From assembly GCA_016196225.1 (NCBI GenBank), contig JACPXZ010000025.1, forward strand, positions 1 to 64,000: a DNA stretch of 64,000 bases, read 5' to 3'. The position numbers and the translations under genes were made by a program. A model generated the notes under the pieces. It searched no databases and had not been told where the DNA came from. It saw only the letters and a list, made by a program, of their open reading frames with translations. The DNA comes from Candidatus Peregrinibacteria bacterium (lineage in GTDB: Bacteria > Patescibacteriota > Gracilibacteria > Peribacterales > Peribacteraceae). Positions 39,833-47,330 of the stretch are shown piece by piece; within the stretch, counting starts at the first letter, position 1, and each line of letters begins with the position of its first letter.

Positions 39833-40813
39833 TCAGTTCCCTTCGTACGGATTAATATGTTCAATCATATACCGAACTGCGGGCTCGAGAGCGCTGCCTG
39901 CACGGATTTCAAAATGCCGGTCACCGGACCACGGACGCAAGCCGACGATGGCAGAGCCTTGTACTTGAACATTCGTCGTTTCCTGATTTTCCAAAAAGAG
40001 ATCGCCCGGGAGGAGGTTGATAGAGATGTGGCCGTCACCGAGATTGAGAACGGGAGAATTGCCGACTTCAACATGCCAGAGGGTGCTTGTTGTTGTCCCA
40101 AAGGATTTGTACCACCAGTTGCGATGGACGGGGATGCAGAAACCGATGTGAGAAGAACAATATTCCTGTGTCCAGTGTTCGGCAGAGAAGTTTTCTTTGG
40201 CCATTGCTTCGATGACTTCTGTAAGTTGTTCCGTCCATTCGGCAGGCTCCCGTTCGGCAGGCTCAGGGCCTACGGCAAGATCCTCGGTAGACTCCGTCGG
40301 TTGTGTGGGTTCTGTGGGGATAGGTTGGATAGGTTTTTCAGGTTCAGCAGGTTTTTCTTCGGCGGTGCCCTGTACCGAGCTTTGCTCTGGTACTGGGGAC
40401 TCTTCCTGCGGTGGGAGGATTAACTTGGTTTTTTCGACGCGCATGATGATCCCGTTGGCTTCGACAGTGGGACGGGTAGAGCCGGAGACTTCCACTTCTT
40501 CGCCGACATATCCATTCAAATCGACGTTTTCACTTTCCAGAAGTAAAAATCGTCTGTCCGAGAGGAGCAGGCGATGAGATCCTTGCATGTAAATGCTGAT
40601 GCCTGCAGGTTGAACAATCCCGCGGTAGGTGACGTTGTGGGTCTCGCGCTCTTGAATAGCTTCACTAGCTGCATTGGCTTCGTTAGGGGAGGAATCTTCT
40701 GATTCTGCTGTTTGACTTGCAGTCGAAGAAGATACTTGCGAAGGAGGACCGACCCGAACGGCGCAGGCAGTGAGTGTAAGGAAGCCAATGATGATGGGGA
40801 ACAGTCGGATCAT
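39833..40813 (-). CDS. Predicted lipoprotein with Pro/Glu-rich linker
   Basis: A 326-residue lipoprotein with signal peptide IRLFPIIIGFLTLTAC and lipobox LTAC. An OB-like beta segment follows (VTYRGIVQPAGISIYMQGSHRLLLSDRRFLLLESENVDLNGYVGEEVEVSGSTRP, about residues 60-115). A linker of Pro, Glu and Thr includes PEPAEREPAEW, encoded by a GGCAGGCTC dispersed repeat. The C-terminal domain has two Cys (YCSSHIGFCIPVHRNWWYKSFG). ATG 40813 puts the signal peptide at the N-terminus; the ORF-track start adds 39 unrelated residues. Confidence 0.7.
   Translation of the reverse strand: MIRLFPIIIGFLTLTACAVRVGPPSQVSSSTASQTAESEDSSPNEANAASEAIQERETHNVTYRGIVQPAGISIYMQGSHRLLLSDRRFLLLESENVDLNGYVGEEVEVSGSTRPTVEANGIIMRVEKTKLILPPQEESPVPEQSSVQGTAEEKPAEPEKPIQPIPTEPTQPTESTEDLAVGPEPAEREPAEWTEQLTEVIEAMAKENFSAEHWTQEYCSSHIGFCIPVHRNWWYKSFGTTTSTLWHVEVGNSPVLNLGDGHISINLLPGDLFLENQETTNVQVQGSAIVGLRPWSGDRHFEIRAGSALEPAVRYMIEHINPYEGN
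40236..40276. repeat. Dispersed CCTGAGCCTGCCGAA-type repeat inside the lipoprotein gene
   Basis: TTCGGCAGGCTC occurs twice in tandem and is read in frame as PAEREPAE. A single related copy lies in the 47331 gene at about 47646-47665. Confidence 0.7.
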
Positions 40814-40856
40814 TTCGGAGCGAAAGTATAATATCTTTTGAGCGTGTAATAACATT

Positions 40857-42119
40857 TTATAATTTTTTGTCAATTTGATCAGAGCGGGGGATGATTGTTG
40901 TTGGATTCTCGATAAACTCGCCGTGCTCAATCTTGCCTAGTGCAACGATTTTTATATACGAAACTCGAAGGAGTCGTTGATCGGGAGGGAATGCATCATC
41001 GGGGATGCCTTCTGGTCGAAAGGGATCACGGGATAGTTGATCGGCCTCCGGGAGGAGAGCCCAATCGGGAATTTCATGGTACGAATCCAGTTCATTTAAA
41101 ACATAGTAGGGTCCCTGGATACGGCGAATTTCTTCGTCAACCAAATCGCCCCAAAATACTTTTTCTCCCAGATAGTTAAAGAGAGAAGCATTATGGAAGA
41201 TGTGAGGACCGTGGTGACAATTCCCCTCCAGTGGAAGGGAATCCTTTGTTGGCGGTTCTCCAATAGTGTCCTTAAAGTAGAAATTATCGGTGGGGAGGAG
41301 TCGCACGATGGGGGAATCGGGTGCCCCTACAGAAACCACCTTGGCAACTTCCTGCGAGAGGTCGCTGTGCCACTGCGCCCCGAATTCTTTTTGGAATGAT
41401 ACCGCGATGATGTGGAGAGCATCCGATGGGGTAAGACATTCATATCCTTTCAATGTTACTTGTGTTTCGTGTGCCCATTGAATGATAGAAGCAGCAGGAA
41501 CATTTTTCTCGAGGAGGGATATGAGACTCTGGAGGAGTTTTTTTCCTTCGATGGATTGATGGGGTTCTTGTTGTCCAAGCACAGCGACAACATCTGTAAG
41601 GATTGAGAGGAGTGTTTGATGTGCCTCAATATTCTCTTCAGTTTGGCGTTCCTCGTCTGTGGGGGTTTTGTGGAGATACGTGGTGCGGAGGGAGAGGCCA
41701 AACCGGTAGAGAACATTCATATGAGGCTGCTGGATATCGGCATCCTCCAAGATTTCCCGTCCAGCCAGTGCCTGAGGAGAGGCGCGTGCGTCCCGTGCCT
41801 GGATGGATAGCCTGCTCCAGTTTTTTGTGCAGTATTCATCGGCGAATGTACTGATACGCTGACAGAGCGCATCGAATTCTTCCGGGGAGAGGGGGACATC
41901 TTGTCCCCAATCGATATCGGGAAGTTGGGACAGAAGAGCGTCCGAAAAAGATCGGCGTGTCTGGAAAAGAGCCTGAAGGAGATTAGCGTCGGCTCTGTTG
42001 CTATATTCGCAGCCATCCGGTGTACTCTCAATCGTAAGGTATGTATTAAGCAATCTGTCGACATTGGTGATGATTTGTCGTGGAGTAACGGGGCCAGTGT
42101 GGTATTCAACATGCGGCAT
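40857..42119 (-). CDS. Large soluble protein of unknown function
   Basis: A 420-residue protein with no signal peptide or membrane segment. The first two thirds look helical (VTPRQIITNVDRLLNTYLTIESTPDGCEY; LLSILTDVVAVLGQQEPHQSIEGKKLLQSLISLLEKNVPAASIIQWAHE). The last third has Trp/Tyr-rich segments (YLGEKVFWGDLVDEEIRRIQGPYYVLNELDSYHEIPDWALLPE). No catalytic motif recognised. The start is uncertain; ATG 42119 is taken, and the 15-codon extension is possible. It lies between the lipoprotein and MFS genes on the same strand. Confidence 0.6.
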   Translation of the reverse strand: MPHVEYHTGPVTPRQIITNVDRLLNTYLTIESTPDGCEYSNRADANLLQALFQTRRSFSDALLSQLPDIDWGQDVPLSPEEFDALCQRISTFADEYCTKNWSRLSIQARDARASPQALAGREILEDADIQQPHMNVLYRFGLSLRTTYLHKTPTDEERQTEENIEAHQTLLSILTDVVAVLGQQEPHQSIEGKKLLQSLISLLEKNVPAASIIQWAHETQVTLKGYECLTPSDALHIIAVSFQKEFGAQWHSDLSQEVAKVVSVGAPDSPIVRLLPTDNFYFKDTIGEPPTKDSLPLEGNCHHGPHIFHNASLFNYLGEKVFWGDLVDEEIRRIQGPYYVLNELDSYHEIPDWALLPEADQLSRDPFRPEGIPDDAFPPDQRLLRVSYIKIVALGKIEHGEFIENPTTIIPRSDQIDKKL

Positions 42120-42168
42120 ATCGTTTAAGCCGCGGCATACTAATACTGCACTCCAAGAATGCAACCCA

Positions 42169-43413
42169 TTAAGAGGGTTTTTTATCGGGTTTGCGATCGC
42201 TTCTTACGGGGATCAGTGCAAGTGATCCTAAGATGATAAAAACGGTTACTGCAAGGATAGCCCATCGGTAGCGGTCACTGCCTATCGGTTCGTAGTAGGT
42301 GACCACAAATCCCCACACCATCGGTCCGACGAATGACGATGCCCGTTCTGCCAGTCCAAAATACGCAAAAGCCAGATTGTGTTTGCCATGCGGGGCAAGG
42401 TAAGACATCACCGAGCGCGATACCGTCCAGCTGGCCCCAAACCAAAATCCCATGAGGGTTGTGGCGATAACAAAGATCGGAAAACTGGTGATGAATGCGA
42501 GGATCGGAAGCAGGATAATCCAACCCGTCAGAAGAATAAAAAGTGTTCTCTTGTGGCCCGCGCGATCGGCAATGTAACCCGATATGGTTCCTCCGGCGGC
42601 GCACGTAAGGAGAATGACGAGGAGCAGATATGTTTTGATCGTATCCGGAATGTGCCAAACCCGTTCAAGAAAAATAGGAAAGTTGTCGGATACGGTAAGG
42701 ATGGCATCGTTGAATAGAAAATATGATGCAAAAAACAGAGTGAGCGTCGGCAGAGCGATTAATGCCCGTGTTGCCGTCCAAACATTTTTAATTTCTCTGT
42801 ACAACGAAAGACCCGTGTTTTTTTTCATGGGTTCTTGAAAACCGAACAACATGGGTAGTGCCAGGAGACAGAAAATAATCACGGATGGCAGTAATGTTTC
42901 GGCACGTGGATTTGCTCCAAAAAAATGCAAGGAGCCATTGGCAAAGGGGAGTGCGATCACCAATCCCACAAATTGTCCCAGATAATTTGCGGTGATCCCC
43001 AGTCCGGATACGAGTCCTCTCTGAGAGGGTTTTGAGATATCATTGATCAATGGCGTATAGAAGGTGAAGGAAAGGAGGTACGAGTAGAGTCCCACGGTAA
43101 AAAAGAGTAATGCACTCCATTTGTTTCCATTTACTGCTTGTAGCGCGCAGAGTCCGTAGAATAAAACAGTACTTGCTGTGGCATATCGTAGTCCTGTAAT
43201 GCGTCGTAAACGTGTATCGAGGATGGCGCCACTCAGCGGTACGGTGAGGAGCAATAAAAATGCGCAGACGGTAAATGTCAGATTAAAGTAAAAGTCAGGT
43301 ACGTTGCTATCGACGACGATCCATTGTGCAAAATAAAGAAAAAATACAATATCAACGATTGAATTTGCGAAGTCGTAGAGGACCCAGAGGATCACGTTTT
43401 TTCTTGTTTGCAT
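42169..43413 (-). CDS. MFS transporter, UMF1 (Atg22-like) type
   Basis: A 414-residue, 12-helix major facilitator. The start WVLYDFANSIVDIVFFLYFAQWIV matches the UMF1/Atg22 family, followed by LSGAILDTRLRRITGLRYA (loop 2-3 motif), TPLINDISKPSQRGLVSGLGITANYLGQFVGLVIALP, GGTISGYIADRAGHKRTL and GFWFGASWTVSRSVMSYLAPHGKHNLAFAYFGLAERASSFVGPMVWG. The substrate is unknown; fungal Atg22 exports amino acids. TACAGT lies seven bases before the ATG. tRNA-Ser lies upstream on the opposite strand. Confidence 0.85.
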   Translation of the reverse strand: MQTRKNVILWVLYDFANSIVDIVFFLYFAQWIVVDSNVPDFYFNLTFTVCAFLLLLTVPLSGAILDTRLRRITGLRYATASTVLFYGLCALQAVNGNKWSALLFFTVGLYSYLLSFTFYTPLINDISKPSQRGLVSGLGITANYLGQFVGLVIALPFANGSLHFFGANPRAETLLPSVIIFCLLALPMLFGFQEPMKKNTGLSLYREIKNVWTATRALIALPTLTLFFASYFLFNDAILTVSDNFPIFLERVWHIPDTIKTYLLLVILLTCAAGGTISGYIADRAGHKRTLFILLTGWIILLPILAFITSFPIFVIATTLMGFWFGASWTVSRSVMSYLAPHGKHNLAFAYFGLAERASSFVGPMVWGFVVTYYEPIGSDRYRWAILAVTVFIILGSLALIPVRSDRKPDKKPS

Positions 43414-43467
43414 TAAGGATACTGTATCAGGTTCGTGCGAACTCGTAACAGGGGCGATATTTTCTGT

Positions 43468-43473
43468 TATAGT
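43468..43473 (+). promoter_or_regulatory. -10 box TATAGT ahead of tRNA-Ser
   Basis: TATAGT ends 11 bases before the mature 5' end of tRNA-Ser, with a weak GTAACA 17 bases further upstream. Confidence 0.4.
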
Positions 43474-43484
43474 TTAAATACTTT

Positions 43485-43575
43485 GGAAGGGTGGCCGAGT
43501 GGTTGAAGGCGACAGTCTTGAAAACTGTTAGGCCCCCAAAGGGTCTCGTGGGTTCGAATCCCACCCCTTCCGCCA
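43485..43575 (+). tRNA. tRNA-Ser (anticodon TGA)
   Basis: A 91-nt class II tRNA with acceptor GGAAGGG/CCCTTCC, anticodon stem CAGTC-type with loop CTTGAAA giving TGA, a long variable arm (TAGGCCCCCAAAGGGTCTC), T arm GTGGG TTCGAAT CCCAC, and encoded GCCA. Confidence 0.95.
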
Positions 43576-43594
43576 TAGTTGAATTCGAGTCGAA

Positions 43595-43678
43595 GACGAG
43601 CGTGCTTCGACTGTGCTCAGCACAGGCTCCGCGCGAAGTCTGAGACCGAAGATCCTGTGTCCTGAGCGAGCCGAAGGG
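43595..43678. repeat. CHAERSRS-related repeat region after tRNA-Ser
   Basis: GTGCTTCGACTGTGCTCAGC and later GTCCTGAGCGAGCCGAAGGG are typical of the dispersed TTCGAC/CTGAGC repeat class. The segment ends right at the transketolase stop codon. Confidence 0.65.
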
Positions 43679-45976
43679 CTACACATCTGCGAGCTTCTTT
43701 TTAATGTCCTCACTTTTTGGGAATTTACCAGGGGGACAACTGCGGGAGGCGAAGATTTCGCGTAAATGTTCAAGGTATCCCTTTTGATGGAGAAGATGCT
43801 GAATGTATGGGAGGGCAGATTCGCGGAAACGCGAATGTTGCACATGATGAGCAAGTTCGTAGAGAGCAGAGACGAAGGCATCTTCGCCGCCGGAGACTTC
43901 CACTGTGAGTTCATCTTTAACGGAATCGACAATGGACTCTGTATCGATTCCTGCCATGATCATGAGATCAGTTCCTTTTGCCGATGGGAAGTAATGGCAG
44001 AGTCCCAATCGCCGGAGAGAGCAGGGGAGGGCAAAATCGGCGATGATATCCGCGATTTGTGAGGAGAGTCCTCCTTCGATGTTGTGATCTTCGACGACAA
44101 TGAGATGGCGGGTCTCGAGTGCTGCTTTGATGATTGCAGATGCATCAATGGGACGGACTTGGGCAATATTCAAAACGCGAATCGATTTTTTAAAAGAATC
44201 TGCGGCGGCGACTGCCGCATGCACGGTGATTCCTGTTGCAATAATTGTTGCGCTGTCTTCGTTCGTTCCTTTCCCGCGAATTATGTCCGCTGTGCCATCG
44301 AAAACATAGTCTGTGTCATAAAAAGCGTTACCGGCAGCATTTTTTAATTGTTCATGGCCTGAGCGTCCCGTAAAGACATAGACGGATTCGCGGCCGTCGG
44401 AGATGAGCTCAAATGCTTTTTCGGCCATAGCTGCTGCTTGATTGCTATCGGCAGGGGACCAGATACGCGTGTGACGAAAAGGAATATTCAAGTAGTTTTG
44501 TTCCTGATGGGTTTCGCCGTCTTCGCCGACGTTCACGCCGCTATGGGTACAGTCATATATCACACCGCAGCGGGTGTGGCCGCAGTTGATGTCGATGAGG
44601 CGGGCATTGGCTCGGGCTTCGTTGGTGCCGAATGCGGCGAACGTATAGGTGACAGGGAGCAATCCGACTTGCCGCATCCCGGCGGCCATCATGAACATAT
44701 TGGCCTCGGCGACACCAACGTTGAGTACGCTGTTAGGGAATTCTTTTTGAACTTTATCAAATCCTCCCGAGCCCGCGAGATCGGCATGGAGGACAAAAAT
44801 ACGAGGATCACTTTTCATGAGATTTTTGATATGCACGGCACCAAAATCCTGCCGAGCGGCACCTTTTTCGAGGGTAACCGTTCTTTTGTATCCTTTGGGG
44901 AGACTCCAAGAGATGGCAAAATTTGTTTGTGTTGCTTGACCGGACTCGTATCGTGCTTTTTCCTTACTTCGATATGGTTCGTACTTCTTGATAATCTCAT
45001 CAAGAGGAGGGAGATCCTTCAACGCACGTTCTGCGATCTCGGACTTGAGAGGAGTCCCGTGAAAATTCTCCTTACCGGTATTGGATCCTTCTTCCATCAC
45101 CTTCACCCCATGCCCCATGGTGGTGTAGTAGCAGATAAACGTTGGACGAGAACCTCCTCTCCCAGAGGGGTGCGATTGAGGTGAGGGGGTCCGAGTTGCA
45201 CATTTTAAAGCAGCGACTACTTGTCCCGGATCATTCCCATCCTGTACCTCAATCACTTGCCATCCGGTGGCCTTGGCAATCGCGGCAAAGTCCGCGGCAA
45301 CGGTGTGACTTGGCATATCGCTTAATTGAATGTCATTGAAGTCGCCGTGGACGACGAGATTATTGAGCTTTAAATGTGCTGCGAGACGAAATGCTTCCTG
45401 GATTTGTCCCTCCTGACTGTCTCCATCGGCCATGAGGACGTCTACGAATCCCGGTTGCTTCAGATATTTGAGTCCCAGTGCAGCGCCGAGACCGTTACTT
45501 ACTCCTTTGCCTAGTGGGCCTGCCCCAAAGGGGATATCGCCGATACCGGCTTCGGCATGACCGGGAAGGCCTTGTGGAGTGCGAAAGGTATCGATGATCG
45601 CATGAGGGGATTTGAGTCTGAGATCACTACCTTCGCGTCCAAAGAGCCACTGGAGACCATACGCGAGCAGAGAGAGATGCCCCGCGCTCATGCGCAGTGG
45701 CTGATCAACGTGCGGATCACGGATCTTGCTTAAAAAATATGCAAAAGTGAAAGACGAGAGCGGGCCACCGGGATGGCCAGAGCTGTGCCTAGTCGGAGCC
45801 TGGATCGCCAGATGACACATGATCTTGTGTGCGAGATCATATGCATCACGTTCTTCTTTTGTAAGTTTTAGAGCATCATTGGGGCCGATCCAAATAGATT
45901 CGATTGTTGAGGAGGATTCGAGGATACGGTGGAGAGAAGCTGGCGCATTTTTCAGCGTTTTGGGATCGGGACGCAT
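43679..45976 (-). CDS. tkt: Transketolase
   Basis: TPP-dependent two-carbon transfer enzyme of the pentose phosphate pathway; single chain of 765 residues. The N-terminal domain has HSSGHPGGPLSSFTFAYFLSK and the TPP/Mg motif MADGDSQEGQIQEAFRLAAHLKL. The middle domain has the catalytic Glu in NVGVAEANMFMMAAGM and CTHSGVNVGEDGETHQEQNYLN, and a C-terminal domain follows. At about residue 262 the insert TRTPSPQSHPSGRGGS, encoded by a CCCTCTCCC repeat, splits AALKCA from RPTFICYYTTMGHG. TAAACT six bases before ATG suggests a leaderless mRNA. tal and gnd lie about 3 kb away. Confidence 0.95.
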   Translation of the reverse strand: MRPDPKTLKNAPASLHRILESSSTIESIWIGPNDALKLTKEERDAYDLAHKIMCHLAIQAPTRHSSGHPGGPLSSFTFAYFLSKIRDPHVDQPLRMSAGHLSLLAYGLQWLFGREGSDLRLKSPHAIIDTFRTPQGLPGHAEAGIGDIPFGAGPLGKGVSNGLGAALGLKYLKQPGFVDVLMADGDSQEGQIQEAFRLAAHLKLNNLVVHGDFNDIQLSDMPSHTVAADFAAIAKATGWQVIEVQDGNDPGQVVAALKCATRTPSPQSHPSGRGGSRPTFICYYTTMGHGVKVMEEGSNTGKENFHGTPLKSEIAERALKDLPPLDEIIKKYEPYRSKEKARYESGQATQTNFAISWSLPKGYKRTVTLEKGAARQDFGAVHIKNLMKSDPRIFVLHADLAGSGGFDKVQKEFPNSVLNVGVAEANMFMMAAGMRQVGLLPVTYTFAAFGTNEARANARLIDINCGHTRCGVIYDCTHSGVNVGEDGETHQEQNYLNIPFRHTRIWSPADSNQAAAMAEKAFELISDGRESVYVFTGRSGHEQLKNAAGNAFYDTDYVFDGTADIIRGKGTNEDSATIIATGITVHAAVAAADSFKKSIRVLNIAQVRPIDASAIIKAALETRHLIVVEDHNIEGGLSSQIADIIADFALPCSLRRLGLCHYFPSAKGTDLMIMAGIDTESIVDSVKDELTVEVSGGEDAFVSALYELAHHVQHSRFRESALPYIQHLLHQKGYLEHLREIFASRSCPPGKFPKSEDIKKKLADV
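45150..45197. repeat. CCCTCTCCC-type palindromic repeat inside tkt
   Basis: CTCCTCTCCCAGAGGGGTGC then GATTGAGGTGAGGGGGTC. Adds 16 codons in frame. Confidence 0.8.
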
Positions 45977-45982
45977 GGCAGT

Positions 45983-45988
45983 AGTTTA
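45983..45988 (-). promoter_or_regulatory. -10 box TAAACT, leaderless start of tkt
   Basis: Minus-strand TAAACT ends six bases before the tkt ATG at 45976 and overlaps the stop region of the upstream gene. Confidence 0.5.
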
Positions 45989-46873
45989 GGAGAAAAACTC
46001 CTTGAATAACAACACAGGTTTTTTCTTTCGTTGCAGTAGTTCTTCCTGTGTTGTCCACACAAAGAACAGGAGAACCCAGAGGACTCCTTGGCTGGTGACG
46101 GAATTGGTCCATGTCCAAACATGGAGTATCCAAATCACGAGTAGTACCGCTCCCGCGCTCAGTCGCCATCGAGTGAGGAGCATGAGGGTACAAAGGAGTT
46201 GAAACCAGAATGAGGCGGTCCAGAGGAAGGTCCCCCATGTGGTTTCGCTGATCCCGAGGACAAATGCTTTCCATCCGGGGCTAAAGGACATCACATCGGC
46301 GGCCAAGTGTTCGCGTTGCCACAGGACATTGCTCAACCACGGATCTCCGGGGAGAAGACGATTATAGAGTTGAAGGAGAGCAAGACCGGTTAGGAGGAGG
46401 GTAAAACATGCCCAAATCTTCCGGTTCCACTGCCGGTTATCGTTTGGAGCAAGGAGATAAAAGAGGACAATCCAAAGAGAGATCCCGACAAATTCGTTAA
46501 ATCCCCGATGGTGCAAGACACCCATGAAGATCCCGAGTTGCATGAAGAGGAGAATTGCCGCAGCCGGTCGTCGCCAGAGATGAACGACGAGGAGAGCTCC
46601 GGGAATCATCTGAAAGAAAATCGTGAAAGCTTCGAGAGGTTTGGGGTGAGCTTGTCCCCAACGCATAAACTCGGCGTACCATGCGGGCGGCCATCCGTTA
46701 TCGAGCCAGAACTGGAAGTGTCCGGTCAGTGACTGATCACCGACAATAAAATAATTGAAGAACTTAAAGAGTCCGGAACCGACAAAGAAGAGTCCCACAA
46801 AAACCTGTGCAAGGCGGACCCAGCAGTCTTCCCGATGCCACCAATCATACATCCATGTCATCCATGTCATATC
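45986..46873 (-). CDS. Polytopic membrane protein, DoxX-like start
   Basis: A 295-residue protein with about eight membrane segments. The first (WVRLAQVFVGLFFVGSGLFKFFNYF) resembles DoxX/HTTM-type proteins, and WFQLLCTLMLLTRWRLSAGAVLLVIWILHVWTW lies near the end. A basic C-terminal tail follows (QRKKKPVLLFKEFFS). The start is ambiguous because ATGACATGG is repeated in tandem and gives several in-frame ATGs; the first is taken. It overlaps the preceding gene, so the two are cotranscribed. Function unknown. Confidence 0.6.
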   Translation of the reverse strand, partial: DMTWMTWMYDWWHREDCWVRLAQVFVGLFFVGSGLFKFFNYFIVGDQSLTGHFQFWLDNGWPPAWYAEFMRWGQAHPKPLEAFTIFFQMIPGALLVVHLWRRPAAAILLFMQLGIFMGVLHHRGFNEFVGISLWIVLFYLLAPNDNRQWNRKIWACFTLLLTGLALLQLYNRLLPGDPWLSNVLWQREHLAADVMSFSPGWKAFVLGISETTWGTFLWTASFWFQLLCTLMLLTRWRLSAGAVLLVIWILHVWTWTNSVTSQGVLWVLLFFVWTTQEELLQRKKKPVLLFKEFFS

Positions 46874-47283
46874 GGTCGATTGGGTTGAATAAACCAATTG
46901 ATTGGACCGATTGCTTCACAAACATTCCGTTTGTCCGCAAGGAATTTTTGACGGAGGTAAGGATAGATCGAAGCGACAATCCAGCCGTCCTTCCATACAC
47001 GACCACAATGACTCTGCGCCCAGGCGATGCAACTGGTTTCGTTATGCATGGGGGAATACCAGACGACGCGAGTGGTGGGTGCTTGCATGGTTTTTATGAG
47101 TACGCCGGGAGTGGGATTCGTAATATCCGGGACCGGCAGCGAAGCGGTGTAAGCGGTGCACCATCCGTCGGTGTACATCCCGCCCCATTGGGTGAAGTTC
47201 TGAAAACCAAAAACATGGGGAACGATGATGGTGGTGACGATGATGAAAGAAATGATTGCAAAAAAATTCCTCCAGTCGTACAT
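46867..47283 (-). CDS. Membrane-anchored extracytoplasmic protein of unknown function
   Basis: A 138-residue protein with an uncleaved N-terminal anchor (NFFAIISFIIVTTIIVPHVFGF) and an extracytoplasmic domain with four Cys (WCTAYTAS, SCIAWAQSHCGRVW, NVCEAIG), possibly two disulfides. ATG 47283 is set by TATCCT seven bases upstream with TTCGAA 17 bases before it. It lies between the cupredoxin fusion gene and the DoxX-like gene, all on one strand. Confidence 0.6.
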   Translation of the reverse strand: MYDWRNFFAIISFIIVTTIIVPHVFGFQNFTQWGGMYTDGWCTAYTASLPVPDITNPTPGVLIKTMQAPTTRVVWYSPMHNETSCIAWAQSHCGRVWKDGWIVASIYPYLRQKFLADKRNVCEAIGPINWFIQPNRPI

Positions 47284-47290
47284 GGGATAC

Positions 47291-47296
47291 AGGATA
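47291..47296 (-). promoter_or_regulatory. -10 box TATCCT, leaderless start of the 46867 gene
   Basis: Minus-strand TATCCT ends seven bases before ATG 47283, and TTCGAA stands 17 bases further upstream. Confidence 0.5.
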
Positions 47297-47330
47297 CAAT
47301 GATTTTTATTAAATTCGAATTGACCAATTA

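Noticed and set aside
43528-43932. Minus-strand 134-codon ORF over the tRNA-Ser and tkt 3' end
   Set aside because: Lies on top of tRNA-Ser and the tkt coding region in another frame; a shadow ORF.
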